NCBI RefSeq assembly: GCF_039537665.1
Contig: NZ_BAABAY010000007.1
Span: 62,001 to 126,000 of the forward strand
Direction of reading: 5' to 3'
Length of the DNA: 64,000 bases
Source: Gaetbulibacter_A aestuarii
GTDB taxonomy: Bacteria; Bacteroidota; Bacteroidia; Flavobacteriales; Flavobacteriaceae
The notes beneath the pieces were generated by a model. That model had not been told where the DNA came from. It was given only the letters and a program-made list of their open reading frames with translations, and searched no databases. This document shows positions 29,611-37,584 of this stretch, in pieces. A program made the translations under genes and the position numbers. Within the stretch, counting starts at the first letter, position 1, and each line of letters opens with the position of its first letter.

Positions 29611-29748
29611 CAACAATGTATAACAGCAATTACGGCGGATTCGACTATATCCGAATCCACTCGGAATTGCTAACTTCTGTGCTTAACCGAAAATCATTAA
29701 CTTTAACCCCGAAACTGACGGTTATACGAGAGCGTTGCCCACAATTGG
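29611..29748. repeat. Nested inverted-repeat element, possible cassette boundary
   Basis: Paired arms lie one inside the other: GTATAAC (29618) with GTTATAC (29721), AGCAATT (29625) with AATTGCT (29665), and GGATTCG (29637) with CGAATCC (29652). Its left half resembles 31890-31920 and its right half resembles 31381-31401. The fold recalls integron attC sites, but the boxes do not match the attC core (GTTRRRY). Confidence 0.5.
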
Positions 29749-29858
29749 GTTGACTACGTGGAAAGTGACGTGGTAGCCGACAAATGCTGGTTGACTAAAA
29801 AATTTGTACGATGAAATGCTTAACACCTAACATAAACCGATACCTAAACCTCATTATT

Positions 29859-31172
29859 ATGCTTCAGATTCAATCAACAGTGAAACAAATTCAATTAACG
29901 ACAATTTTCTTTTTTATGACTATTAGTATTGGTTTTGCACAATCCAGTATTAAGGTAATTAAAGCGGGAAGGGTTATCGACACTGAAAATGGTAGCGTTC
30001 TAGACGGCAGAATGATACTAATTGCGAATGATACTATAAAAGAGATAGGCAAAAACATAAAGATTCCCGACAAAGCAGAAGTTATTGATTTATCTAACGC
30101 CACAGTCTTGCCAGGCCTGATTGACTGTCATACTCACATCACGTTTCAATCAGGTGACAACTACTATGAGAGATTTAGAAAATCTATTGTGGACTATGCA
30201 ATCTTAGCTCCTTCCTACGCCAAAAATACCCTTGAAGCTGGCTTTACTAGTGTACGTGATGTAGGCTCCTCTAATTTCTTGGATGTAGCACTGAAAAAGG
30301 CAATCAATTCTAATAAAATTCCTGGCCCACGGATGCAAACAGCAACATATTTTATTAGTTCTACAGGCGGTCACGGGGATTTAAATGGTTTCTCTCCTAT
30401 GCTTGATTCAAGAGAACCAATAGAAATGTCGGGAATTGCCAATGGCGTTGATGAGGTACGACAAAAGGTGAGGTACTTGGTAAAGTACGGAGCTGATGTA
30501 ATAAAATTTGGCGCAAGTGCAGGGGTGTTATCCGAGGAGGAAAGTGTTGGCGCACCTCAATATACTCAGGAAGAAATGAATGCTATTGTTGCTGAGGCCA
30601 AAATGTGGGGACGGAAGTCTTGCGCTCATGCCCACGGAGCAGAAGCAATAAAGATGGCTATAAAGGCTGGTGTGGCGTCTATCGAACATGGTAGTTTAAT
30701 AGACGATGAAGGTATTGCACTTATGATAAAAAATGGAACATATCTAGTAGCTGATGTTTATAATGACGATTATATTATTGAGGAATTTCTGAAGCTCGGG
30801 TATCCACAAAAGATTATAGACAAGGAAAAAATAGTAGGATTAAAGCAACGACAGAATTTTAGAAAAGCGTTACAGGCAGGAGTAAAGATTGCATACGGTA
30901 CTGATGCTGGTGTCTACCCACATGGAGGTAATGGAAAACAATTTAGCCATATGGTAAGATGGGGCATGACTACAATGCAGGCAATTCAATCAGCAACAAT
31001 TAATGCTGCCGACCTTATGGGTTGGAAAACAAAAACTGGCTCAATAGCTGTTGGAAAATACGCTGACATTATTGCAGTAGTTGGAAATCCCATTGATGAA
31101 ATCAAACTATTGGAGAATGTACAATTTGTTATGAAAGGAGGACAAGTATTCAAAAATTCCATAAAAAAGTAA
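29859..31172 (+). CDS. Secreted metal-dependent amidohydrolase
   Basis: The CDS is read from the ATG at 29859 (437 aa), which gives a clean signal peptide ending SIGFAQ; an in-frame ATG at 29811 would add 16 residues. The fold is a TIM-barrel amidohydrolase: GLIDCHTH gives the first HxH metal ligands, VIKFGASAG the bridging Lys, CAHAHG and SIEHGS further His, and YGTDAG the catalytic Asp. The group includes imidazolonepropionase-like and Xaa-Pro dipeptidase enzymes, so it probably hydrolyses a cyclic amide or dipeptide. It is flanked by boundary repeats and looks inserted. Confidence 0.85.
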   Translation: MLQIQSTVKQIQLTTIFFFMTISIGFAQSSIKVIKAGRVIDTENGSVLDGRMILIANDTIKEIGKNIKIPDKAEVIDLSNATVLPGLIDCHTHITFQSGDNYYERFRKSIVDYAILAPSYAKNTLEAGFTSVRDVGSSNFLDVALKKAINSNKIPGPRMQTATYFISSTGGHGDLNGFSPMLDSREPIEMSGIANGVDEVRQKVRYLVKYGADVIKFGASAGVLSEEESVGAPQYTQEEMNAIVAEAKMWGRKSCAHAHGAEAIKMAIKAGVASIEHGSLIDDEGIALMIKNGTYLVADVYNDDYIIEEFLKLGYPQKIIDKEKIVGLKQRQNFRKALQAGVKIAYGTDAGVYPHGGNGKQFSHMVRWGMTTMQAIQSATINAADLMGWKTKTGSIAVGKYADIIAVVGNPIDEIKLLENVQFVMKGGQVFKNSIKK

Positions 31173-31239
31173 ATATCAAAATTTGACTACACTGACAATT
31201 TACTTTGAGAGGAGTTCGCAATTTGGTCTTTGAACTTAA

Positions 31240-31374
31240 ATGGGCACGTTTTTACAACTCTCCTACACCAATGAATTGAAAATTAGTTTTGATGATGATA
31301 AAATGATTATTAATATGAATAATAACATCATTAAAGGAATTAAACTACATAGAACATTATATAAACAGCATTAA
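31240..31374 (+). CDS. 44-codon ORF, probable gene remnant
   Basis: The ORF runs ATG to TAA and encodes MGTFLQLSYTNELKISFDDD followed by a Met/Asn/Lys-rich tail ending LYKQH. Codon use looks coding-like, but stops lie just upstream and the peptide has no signal or known motif. It ends a few bases before a boundary repeat at 31381. It is most likely the 3' fragment of a lost cassette gene, or a very small gene. Confidence 0.3.
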   Translation: MGTFLQLSYTNELKISFDDDKMIINMNNNIIKGIKLHRTLYKQH

Positions 31375-31380
31375 AACGAC

Positions 31381-31401
31381 CGTTTATACTAACCGTTGTA
31401 A
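31381..31401 (+). repeat. Right-half boundary repeat copy
   Basis: The sequence CGTTTATACTAACCGTTGTA resembles the right half of the element at 29611-29748 (GGTTATACGAGAGCGTTGCC). It sits just after the 44-codon remnant and just before the frameshifted lipoprotein gene. Confidence 0.4.
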
Positions 31402-31407
31402 GTAATT

Positions 31408-31873
31408 TTGAGAAAACAGCTAACCATTATATTAATTTTAACTTTCGGACTTATTTCCTGCGAGTCTGAAAAAAAAGTATTCGGACTATAAGGAATCGGA
31501 CTTTTATGAGGTACAAGGAATAATTAATTACGCTAATCCGACAAGCGACCCTTTTGACAGTCCGACTGAGAAAAATATCAGCTTCATGTACTTTTTAGAC
31601 CGACCAAATCCCAAAAGGGGAACTGAAAATGACCTGAAAATGTTTGAGGCAAAAAATGGATACCCTTTAATTGTTCTTGTACATAAAGATGATGAAAATA
31701 TAAGCTTTTACGGTAGAGTTGGAATTCTTGAAAATCTGAATGTCAAGGAAAAAGTGTTTCTTAAAAACCATTTCCAAAATGAGATGAATAAGATAAAGGA
31801 TAAAACACCTGAACATATTTACAACGCTTTAATAAGAGATACACTAACGGAAAACCAAACTCATAAAAAATAA
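31408..31873 (+). pseudogene. Lipoprotein gene broken by a frameshift in an A8 run
   Basis: From a TTG at 31408 the frame reads RKQLTIILILTFGLISCESE, a clear lipoprotein signal, then hits a stop soon after the eight-A run at 31469-31476. The other frame continues without a stop as KYSDYKESDFYEVQGIINYA to the open frame that ends at 31873 (internal ATG at 31586). Removing one A restores a lipoprotein of about 154 aa. The family is not recognised. It may be a true pseudogene, phase-variable, or a homopolymer sequencing error. Confidence 0.7.
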
Positions 31874-31889
31874 AAAACTACTTACCATA

Positions 31890-31920
31890 CCGTGTAAAAT
31901 CCATTGCGGCGGACTTTTCC
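31890..31920 (+). repeat. Left-half boundary repeat copy
   Basis: The sequence CGTGTAAAATCCATTGCGGC, followed by GGACTTTTCC, parallels the left half of the element at 29611-29748 (GTATAACAGCAATTACGGCG then GATTCG). It lies 17 bp after the broken lipoprotein gene and marks its likely downstream border. Confidence 0.4.
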
Positions 31921-32038
31921 TTTTGATTTAATCAGCCTTAATTAAATTTCTTACTTTTTTCCCTATCTTAGATTCCAAGATCCTATTAAGAATCTTTCGA
32001 TAAAGTTGTACTTCTTTAGAACCAACCCACACCAAATA

Positions 32039-32863
32039 ATGATAAAATTTTTCAGACAGTTCCGGAAAAAACTTATTTCCGAAGGAAAAACTACAAATTA
32101 CCTTAAATATGCCTTTGGAGAAATAATCCTAGTGGTGATAGGGATTTTAATTGCGCTACAAATAAATAATTGGAATAACGACCGACAGGATGCCAACCAG
32201 GAATTACGGATCTTACAAGATCTGGAAAATGAGTACCAGGAAAATCTCAATGAGGTTAATGAAAAGATCCACATGAGAGATGGTATGATGACCTCCATTC
32301 AAAGGCTTTTTGATTATATGGACCATGGTATCGAAAATGTTCCCCTGGACACGATTCGCATACATATGGGCAGAACATTTTTGCTTCCAACCTTTAATGG
32401 TACCGATGGGGTAACAAATGAAATAATTAATTCCGGGAAGTTAAATTTAATCCAAAACACCGAGCTTAAGATCAATTTAAGTAATTGGTCCGGCACCACT
32501 GAAAAGGTTATTGAAGAAGAACAATTATTGGTGAATCAAATCACGCCGCTTTACATCGACTACTTGATACACCATTTTAATTTAAGAAAAATGGGAGGAA
32601 CTGATCAAGACGACGGTTTCAAAAATATTTGGAGATTATCCAACAAGCGAAATTCTAAATTTAAACCCATTAATGGTGAAAATGACATTAATGAATATAA
32701 GAAATTCCTATCGGACACTATCATTTCAAACCTTCTGGTAAACATCTATTCGATAAATCGAGGTGCTAATATTCAAGCCTACGGGCTTAGAGATAAAACA
32801 GAGCACATTTTAGCGATTATTCGGTCTGAATTAAAGAAAAAGCGTCACATGAAAAATTCTTAG
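32039..32863 (+). CDS. DUF6090 family membrane protein
   Basis: The CDS is read from the ATG at 32039 (274 aa); an upstream TTG at 32006 is unlikely. The N-terminus (KFFRQFRKKLISEGKTTNYL) is followed by one TM helix, GEIILVVIGILIALQIN, then NNWNNDRQ, the signature of DUF6090. The rest is a helical extracytoplasmic domain of about 220 residues. These proteins are abundant and often multi-copy in Flavobacteriia, and their function is unknown. It stands alone at the right edge of the cassette-like patch. Confidence 0.85.
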   Translation: MIKFFRQFRKKLISEGKTTNYLKYAFGEIILVVIGILIALQINNWNNDRQDANQELRILQDLENEYQENLNEVNEKIHMRDGMMTSIQRLFDYMDHGIENVPLDTIRIHMGRTFLLPTFNGTDGVTNEIINSGKLNLIQNTELKINLSNWSGTTEKVIEEEQLLVNQITPLYIDYLIHHFNLRKMGGTDQDDGFKNIWRLSNKRNSKFKPINGENDINEYKKFLSDTIISNLLVNIYSINRGANIQAYGLRDKTEHILAIIRSELKKKRHMKNS

Positions 32864-32957
32864 AATGCATTTTAAACCTTATTGACATTCTAAAAATATT
32901 GGAGTTTAAAAAACATAATTATTTTGATTATTTTAGAAGGCATTAAAATTCTTCATT

Positions 32958-33845
32958 ATGAAAAAACTTAAAAAAGAGGATATCAAACAGGAAGTGTTTG
33001 ACCTTTACGATGATTACGCCCATAACAAATTACAACGACGTGAATTCATTGAAAAGCTATCACTGTATGCCGTTGGTGGCCTTACGGTGTCATCTTTAAT
33101 GAGTTTTTTATTGCCCAATTATAAGGACACCATGTTGGTGAATCCTAATGATCCCGATTTAGACTCCGGTTATATTTCATACGAATCTCCTAAAGGCGGA
33201 GGAACCATTAAAGGTTTACTTTCAAAACCGAAAAATACAGTTAAAAAATTAGGGGGTATTGTGGTGGTTCATGAGAACCGCGGACTTAATCCCTATATTG
33301 AAGATACCGCCCGTCGTGCCGCCCTTGCAGGCTTTATTACGCTTGCTCCCGATGCCTTAACGCCTCTGGGAGGTTATCCCGGTAACGACGATGAAGGACG
33401 CACATTACAACGCCAGCGTGATCGCTTTGAAATGCTGGAAGATTTTTTAGCCGCTTTTGATTACCTTAAGAACCATGAACAATGCCATGGTAAGATAGGC
33501 GTTGTTGGTTTTTGTTTTGGTGGCTGGATCTCCAACATGATGGCTGTAAAGCAACCGGATCTGGCTGCCGCCGTACCGTTTTACGGTTCACAACCAACTG
33601 AAGATATCGATAAGATACAAGCGCCCTTAATGTTGCATTACGCCGGTTTAGATCAACGCGTTAATGCCGGTTGGCCCGAATATGAAGCTGCCCTTAAAAA
33701 GTATAATAAAAGCTACGAGGCTTTTGTTTATCCAAATGTAAACCACGGATTTCATAACACCACAACGCCCCGTTATGATAAGGAATCTGCCGAATTGGCT
33801 TGGGGTCGAACCATAGATTTCTTTAAAACACATCTAAACGTTTAA
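32958..33845 (+). CDS. Dienelactone hydrolase family protein, Tat-like signal
   Basis: The protein (295 aa) has a Tat-like leader (QRREFIEKLSLYAVGGLTVS) rather than a plain Sec signal. The hydrolase domain has VVHENRGLNPYIEDTARRAA with the conserved Glu, the nucleophile elbow GFCFGG with Cys, an acid in AGLDQRVNAG and the catalytic His in NVNHGFHN. This Cys-Asp-His set is that of dienelactone hydrolases. The natural substrate in such non-catabolic copies is unknown. It ends 34 bp before the first TGCTAC palindrome and is not itself preceded by one. Confidence 0.88.
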   Translation: MKKLKKEDIKQEVFDLYDDYAHNKLQRREFIEKLSLYAVGGLTVSSLMSFLLPNYKDTMLVNPNDPDLDSGYISYESPKGGGTIKGLLSKPKNTVKKLGGIVVVHENRGLNPYIEDTARRAALAGFITLAPDALTPLGGYPGNDDEGRTLQRQRDRFEMLEDFLAAFDYLKNHEQCHGKIGVVGFCFGGWISNMMAVKQPDLAAAVPFYGSQPTEDIDKIQAPLMLHYAGLDQRVNAGWPEYEAALKKYNKSYEAFVYPNVNHGFHNTTTPRYDKESAELAWGRTIDFFKTHLNV

Positions 33846-33879
33846 TTCCACTGTTTTTATAAACAAAACTAAGTTTTAT

Positions 33880-33924
33880 TGCTACCTAAGTAGCAGTAAG
33901 AAAAGGTGGTGCGCCGTATTTTTA
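33880..33924 (+). promoter_or_regulatory. TGCTAC palindrome 1 and -7 element (HdeD-like gene)
   Basis: The palindrome TGCTACCTAAGTAGCA is at 33880-33895. TATTTTTA at 33917-33924 follows after 21 bp and fits the TAnnTTTG -7 element. The ATG of the HdeD-like gene lies 58 bp further on. Confidence 0.75.
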
Positions 33925-33982
33925 TCTTACAAAAGATAGATTAATCTTAAAGCCCTATTTCGAATAATTCAATTTTTAGATC

Positions 33983-34543
33983 ATGGTGCGAACTAGTTTA
34001 TTAACGAAAGTGTATACTAATTTGTGGTGGCTACAAACCTTACTCGGCCTGGCCTTTGTGGGCTTTGGATTATGGATTGCTTTTATTCCGCGTGGTGGAT
34101 ACTCCCAATTAAATGTGTTCTTCGCTAGCGCTATCTTACTTACAGGGGCTTTTGAAATGACGCGCGCGATTAAGAATCGACCCTTCTCTAAACATTGGTT
34201 ATGGTATTTTTTGGGTGGTATTATCGATATTACTGTTGGTCTTATATTTTTGGCCAATATGGAATATGATATGCGATTAGAACCCTATCTTTTAGGATCC
34301 TGGATTGTTTTTCGAGGATTACTCTATCTGGCTTTAAGTCTGGATCTAAGACGGATTGCTCCTGCCACCTGGACGGCACTTTTCTTTTTCGGAATACTCA
34401 TCACAGCCATGGGTATTCTCATTTTGGCCAGACCGGAATTAAGTAGTTTTACCATTATTTATGCTACCAGTTTAGCTTTTATTATTACGGGGATCTTCCG
34501 GATCATTTTGGGTCGAAGTTTGTACATAAGTAAACTGCATTAA
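33983..34543 (+). CDS. HdeD-like DUF308 membrane protein
   Basis: The protein (186 aa) has six predicted TM helices in three pairs, with GLAFVGFGLWIAFIPRGGYS and FFGILITAMGILILARPEL as typical HdeD/DUF308 repeats. HdeD in E. coli is linked to acid stress and high density; the molecular role is unknown. It is preceded by regulon palindrome 1 and probably co-transcribed with the hydrolase 63 bp downstream. The palindrome places it under the same control as the stress and redox genes nearby. Confidence 0.85.
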   Translation: MVRTSLLTKVYTNLWWLQTLLGLAFVGFGLWIAFIPRGGYSQLNVFFASAILLTGAFEMTRAIKNRPFSKHWLWYFLGGIIDITVGLIFLANMEYDMRLEPYLLGSWIVFRGLLYLALSLDLRRIAPATWTALFFFGILITAMGILILARPELSSFTIIYATSLAFIITGIFRIILGRSLYISKLH

Positions 34544-34606
34544 GTTTTATTATTTTAAAACCGAATGTATTACACTATTTTAGTGCTAAAATTTCGGAGA
34601 AGGTCT

Positions 34607-35518
34607 ATGCATAATTTTAAATTATGGTATTCTACAATACTATGTTTTATTTTAATTCCAGGTTTATATGCGCAAACACGCTATGTTGATCCTGTATTTG
34701 ATGCTATTTCAGTAAAGACCTATACCTACTCCCTTATTGCTGATAAAACGCTAAAATTTGATCTTTATACGCCGCTTCAGGACAAGATTGAACACAGACC
34801 TTTACTGATGTTAATTCATGGTGGTGGTTTCAAATACGGGAAACGCAGTGATCAAGGATTGGTTAGTCTGGCCAAAAATATAGCGAAAAAAGGTTATGTG
34901 GTAGCGGTGGTAGATTACACCAAAATTCCAAAGAATAAAAGCTTTGGTTGTCATGTTTCAAAAGACTTTGTATTGCAGACGATCAGAACGGCAACTGAAG
35001 ATGTTACCCAGGCACTACTCTACCTCCTGAAATACAAAAATATTTTTGGTATTGATGACACGAAGATCATTTTAACCGGCAGTAGCGCGGGTGCAGAGAT
35101 TGGCCTGAATTTAGCCTACAACCGAAAACTAGTGATAAGTCGAAAATATTTTCCCGGCCTTCCTAAGATCGCTGGCGTGATTTCCATTTCAGGTGCGATC
35201 TTAAATACAGACCTCATTAGCCAAGCCAATAATACACCGGGCGTTTTTTATCATGGTACCGTTGATCCCATTATTCCATATAGTTACGGGGCACACCACA
35301 ATTGTACAGAAACTCAAAAAGGATATTTGCCTGAGGCAGGCTCCAAAGCGATCGTTGAAACCTTAAAAAAACAGAAGGCGAGTTATTTGCTTTACAGTTA
35401 TTTAGACCGTGGTCATGATATCTTCAATTTGCCTTACGACGATCTGAGACAAGCTTTTGTGTTTCTGCGAAAAGTGGTTATTGATGGCGGAACCTATCAA
35501 GATGCCGTTTTTCGATAA
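34607..35518 (+). CDS. Secreted alpha/beta-hydrolase (esterase-like)
   Basis: The CDS is read from the ATG at 34607 (303 aa): it gives a signal peptide ending PGLYAQ and is preceded by a GGAGAAGG purine run. The ATG at 34565 would put the signal inside the protein. Motifs are LMLIHGGGFKYGK (oxyanion hole), GSSAGAEIG (Ser elbow), HGTVDPIIPY (Asp) and RGHDIF (His). It is a lipase/esterase-type enzyme of unknown substrate, placed after the HdeD-like gene and probably under palindrome 1. Confidence 0.82.
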   Translation: MHNFKLWYSTILCFILIPGLYAQTRYVDPVFDAISVKTYTYSLIADKTLKFDLYTPLQDKIEHRPLLMLIHGGGFKYGKRSDQGLVSLAKNIAKKGYVVAVVDYTKIPKNKSFGCHVSKDFVLQTIRTATEDVTQALLYLLKYKNIFGIDDTKIILTGSSAGAEIGLNLAYNRKLVISRKYFPGLPKIAGVISISGAILNTDLISQANNTPGVFYHGTVDPIIPYSYGAHHNCTETQKGYLPEAGSKAIVETLKKQKASYLLYSYLDRGHDIFNLPYDDLRQAFVFLRKVVIDGGTYQDAVFR

Positions 35519-35538
35519 GACCTTTTATAAATAGAAAT

Positions 35539-35997
35539 TCAATGCGTCCTGCTAAGCGCCATTAATTTATTGTGAAATGCTTCCAACCAATTATTAATAT
35601 GAACTCCCGAATTTTCATCGCTTTCTGATGAATAATACGTTCCGTTTGACTTTTCTATCCATATGGTAAGTAAAACACCTGTGAGATCATCATTTGGAGT
35701 AATTCTAGAATGAATGTCCGCTTTTTGATGCGCCAGGAATGGGCATACCACATGTTCACTATCCAACTCAATATTACCTCGATCTATAGAAACCACATAA
35801 GTAACGCCGCCGTGACTCTCAATGAATTTTTGCCAATTGTAGATTACAAAATCTTCATTTACGCCAATTAAATTAACACCGAAACTTGAGGCCACCTTAT
35901 GGTATGGTAATTTTTGTTTCATAACCTGAAAATCTTCCTGTGCAGTAGCGACACCAACTGTAAATAAAAAGCATATTGCAAATAATTTCAGTTTCAT
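35539..35997 (-). CDS. Secreted protein of unknown function
   Basis: The protein (152 aa) has a signal peptide ending GVATAQ. The mature part has SSFGVNLIGVNEDFVIYNWQ and a single cysteine (VVCPFLAHQ). No family was recognised. Its ATG overlaps the stop of the upstream gene by one base (TAATG), so translation is coupled. It is the last gene of the four-gene operon that starts at 37298. Confidence 0.7.
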   Translation of the reverse strand: MKLKLFAICFLFTVGVATAQEDFQVMKQKLPYHKVASSFGVNLIGVNEDFVIYNWQKFIESHGGVTYVVSIDRGNIELDSEHVVCPFLAHQKADIHSRITPNDDLTGVLLTIWIEKSNGTYYSSESDENSGVHINNWLEAFHNKLMALSRTH

Positions 35998-36446
35998 TAT
36001 AAATCGAGTTTTAAATTTAAATCTTTAAACTCCTCAAACTCATAAGGCCTATCTTCAATAAATTTCATGATAGATACCCTAAGGTTTTCAATGCTGTTAT
36101 GAAGTAATTCCATTTTCTCAAAAAGATGAATATGCCTGAGGTTCAAGTCCTCTACATTCAAAAAGACTTGAGCATAAATAACTGTATTTATGGTTTTGGC
36201 ATGCTTCACCAAATCAAAAATCAAATCCTCGGATACCTGATAAAGGACCGTATCGATATTCCTGTAAATGGTTTTGTGATCACAATCACTATCACATTTT
36301 GTATGAATTCGGTTCTCGATGATTTTTCTCAAATGCACAAGCTCTTGCTCAAATTGTTTTATCGCTTTGATCCATTGATAAGTTTGGTTGTAACGATTCT
36401 TTAAATTGGTTTCCAAAAGCACTTTTGAATTCGTATTCATTCCCAA
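35997..36446 (-). CDS. Helical cytoplasmic protein of unknown function
   Basis: The protein (149 aa) has no signal peptide and is nearly all helix (KAIKQFEQELVHLRKIIENR, LFEKMELLHNSIENLRVSIM). A short Cys/His cluster, KCDSDCDHK, in the middle could bind a metal. A second Met at residue 3 (36440) could be the start. No family was recognised. It is the third gene of the palindrome-2 operon. Confidence 0.65.
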   Translation of the reverse strand: MGMNTNSKVLLETNLKNRYNQTYQWIKAIKQFEQELVHLRKIIENRIHTKCDSDCDHKTIYRNIDTVLYQVSEDLIFDLVKHAKTINTVIYAQVFLNVEDLNLRHIHLFEKMELLHNSIENLRVSIMKFIEDRPYEFEEFKDLNLKLDL

Positions 36447-36492
36447 TAAAGTTTGATTTCTTCAGACCTAAAAATTAAAAACTATTTTCTTC

Positions 36493-37074
36493 CTATGAGG
36501 AACTATTGACAGTAGCTACATTGACCTCCTGTTTCTTCAGTGTTGGTTTATCGAAAACCATTTGCAAATTAAACGGAATCCAGGTGGCAACAAGTTCAGA
36601 AGGCGTAGCAAAATTGTAATAATCATGGGTATTCATCGTGAAGTTGCCATCGAGTACCACGTCATTATTAATTTCCTTAGAGGTCATATTTATTTGAAGA
36701 TAGGCATAGCGTCTTCGAAACTCTAAAATACCCTCAACTTTCCAGTGGTCACCAACTTTAGTTATTTTGTTGCTTCTAAATTTTAAATCAGGATTATTCC
36801 AGCTATTGGCCAACCAACCTAGATAACCGGCATGAATTCCCGTAAATGAATTAAGATCAACTTCAAAATTCAGGGATTCAAAAACTCCGGTAGTATCATT
36901 TACCGAAGCAAAACCTTTAAAATGTTCGCTTGTACCTTCAATAGGATAAACCGGACCAACATTAACATCATAAGAAATTTTGGTCTGAGGCGTATCGTTC
37001 TGTGCTTCTAACTTTCCAAAATTGATAAGAACCAATACCAAGGAAATTATCAATAATTTCAACTTTGTTTTCAT
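36493..37074 (-). CDS. YceI family secreted protein
   Basis: The protein (193 aa) has a signal peptide (LINFGKLEAQ). The body has the YceI lipocalin-like pattern: KISYDVNVGPVYPIEG, FEVDLNSFTGI, SWNNPDLKFRSNKITKVG, WKVEGILEFR and LDGNFTMNTHDYYN. YceI proteins bind isoprenoid-like lipids in the periplasm and are often stress-induced. Its start overlaps the upstream 75-aa gene by 4 bp (ATGA), giving coupled translation. Confidence 0.85.
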   Translation of the reverse strand: MKTKLKLLIISLVLVLINFGKLEAQNDTPQTKISYDVNVGPVYPIEGTSEHFKGFASVNDTTGVFESLNFEVDLNSFTGIHAGYLGWLANSWNNPDLKFRSNKITKVGDHWKVEGILEFRRRYAYLQINMTSKEINNDVVLDGNFTMNTHDYYNFATPSELVATWIPFNLQMVFDKPTLKKQEVNVATVNSSS

Positions 37075-37298
37075 AACCTTACTTGTTTTTGATATTTTAA
37101 AAAAATATGATGCTGAAAATGATCTAAAATCTCCTGAATAGAATTAAAATAGGCTTGATAGTCGGCATCACTAAACGTTTTCCTGGTGTTATCTTTAAAA
37201 GGTGTTTCTTCCAGATAATGATACAGTTCCGGATAGTTCATTTCAATTTCAAAAATGCAAGCTTCTACAGCTTCACTGATGTGACATATTTTACCCAT
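37071..37298 (-). CDS. Small protein of unknown function, first gene of YceI operon
   Basis: The protein (75 aa) has no signal peptide. It is acidic and His/Tyr-rich (MGKICHISEAVEACIFEIEM, YPELYHYLEETPF, LDHFQHHIFLKYQ). No family was recognised. It overlaps the YceI gene by 4 bp. Its promoter carries palindrome 2, with the -7 element 26 bp before the ATG. Confidence 0.7.
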   Translation of the reverse strand: MGKICHISEAVEACIFEIEMNYPELYHYLEETPFKDNTRKTFSDADYQAYFNSIQEILDHFQHHIFLKYQKQVRL

Positions 37299-37324
37299 GA
37301 TTTTAATTTTTATTTTGACTCTTT

Positions 37325-37369
37325 TAAAGGTACTTTCAGGGCAAAAAAAATAGTGCTACCTAAGTAGCA
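37325..37369 (-). promoter_or_regulatory. TGCTAC palindrome 2 and -7 element (YceI operon)
   Basis: The palindrome TGCTACCTAAGTAGCA is at 37354-37369. On the minus strand TACCTTTA (37325-37332) follows after exactly 21 bp. The ATG of the 75-aa gene is 26 bp beyond it. Confidence 0.78.
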
Positions 37370-37425
37370 CTATTTCTCATTCTCTCAAGTGTTATAAAAG
37401 CTTTAACACTCTTTAACTCTCAACC

Positions 37426-37469
37426 ATAAGTTATAATTTTTTATCACTTTTTTTGCTACTTAAGTAGCA
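37426..37469. promoter_or_regulatory. TGCTAC palindrome 3, orientation unclear
   Basis: The perfect palindrome TGCTACTTAAGTAGCA is at 37454-37469. Rightward, toward the lipoprotein at 37585, there is no TAnnTTT at 21 bp. Leftward, TAACTTAT (37426-37433) follows after 20 bp and would read into palindrome 2. It may serve the lipoprotein gene, act as a tandem site for the YceI operon, or both. Confidence 0.6.
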
Positions 37470-37584
37470 GTTATAATTAATACTGGTATAAAAAAAATTT
37501 ATGAAATCTTTAACCCAAACAAGACAGAAAAGCATGTAACTTCGTAAGTGTTTTTAATGCATTTCAATCTAAAAATTGAATATC

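Noticed and set aside
29611..29748. Integron attC site
   Set aside because: The fold is similar, but the boxes are GTATAAC/GTTATAC rather than RYYYAAC/GTTRRRY and no integrase is in the window; it is kept only as a repeat.
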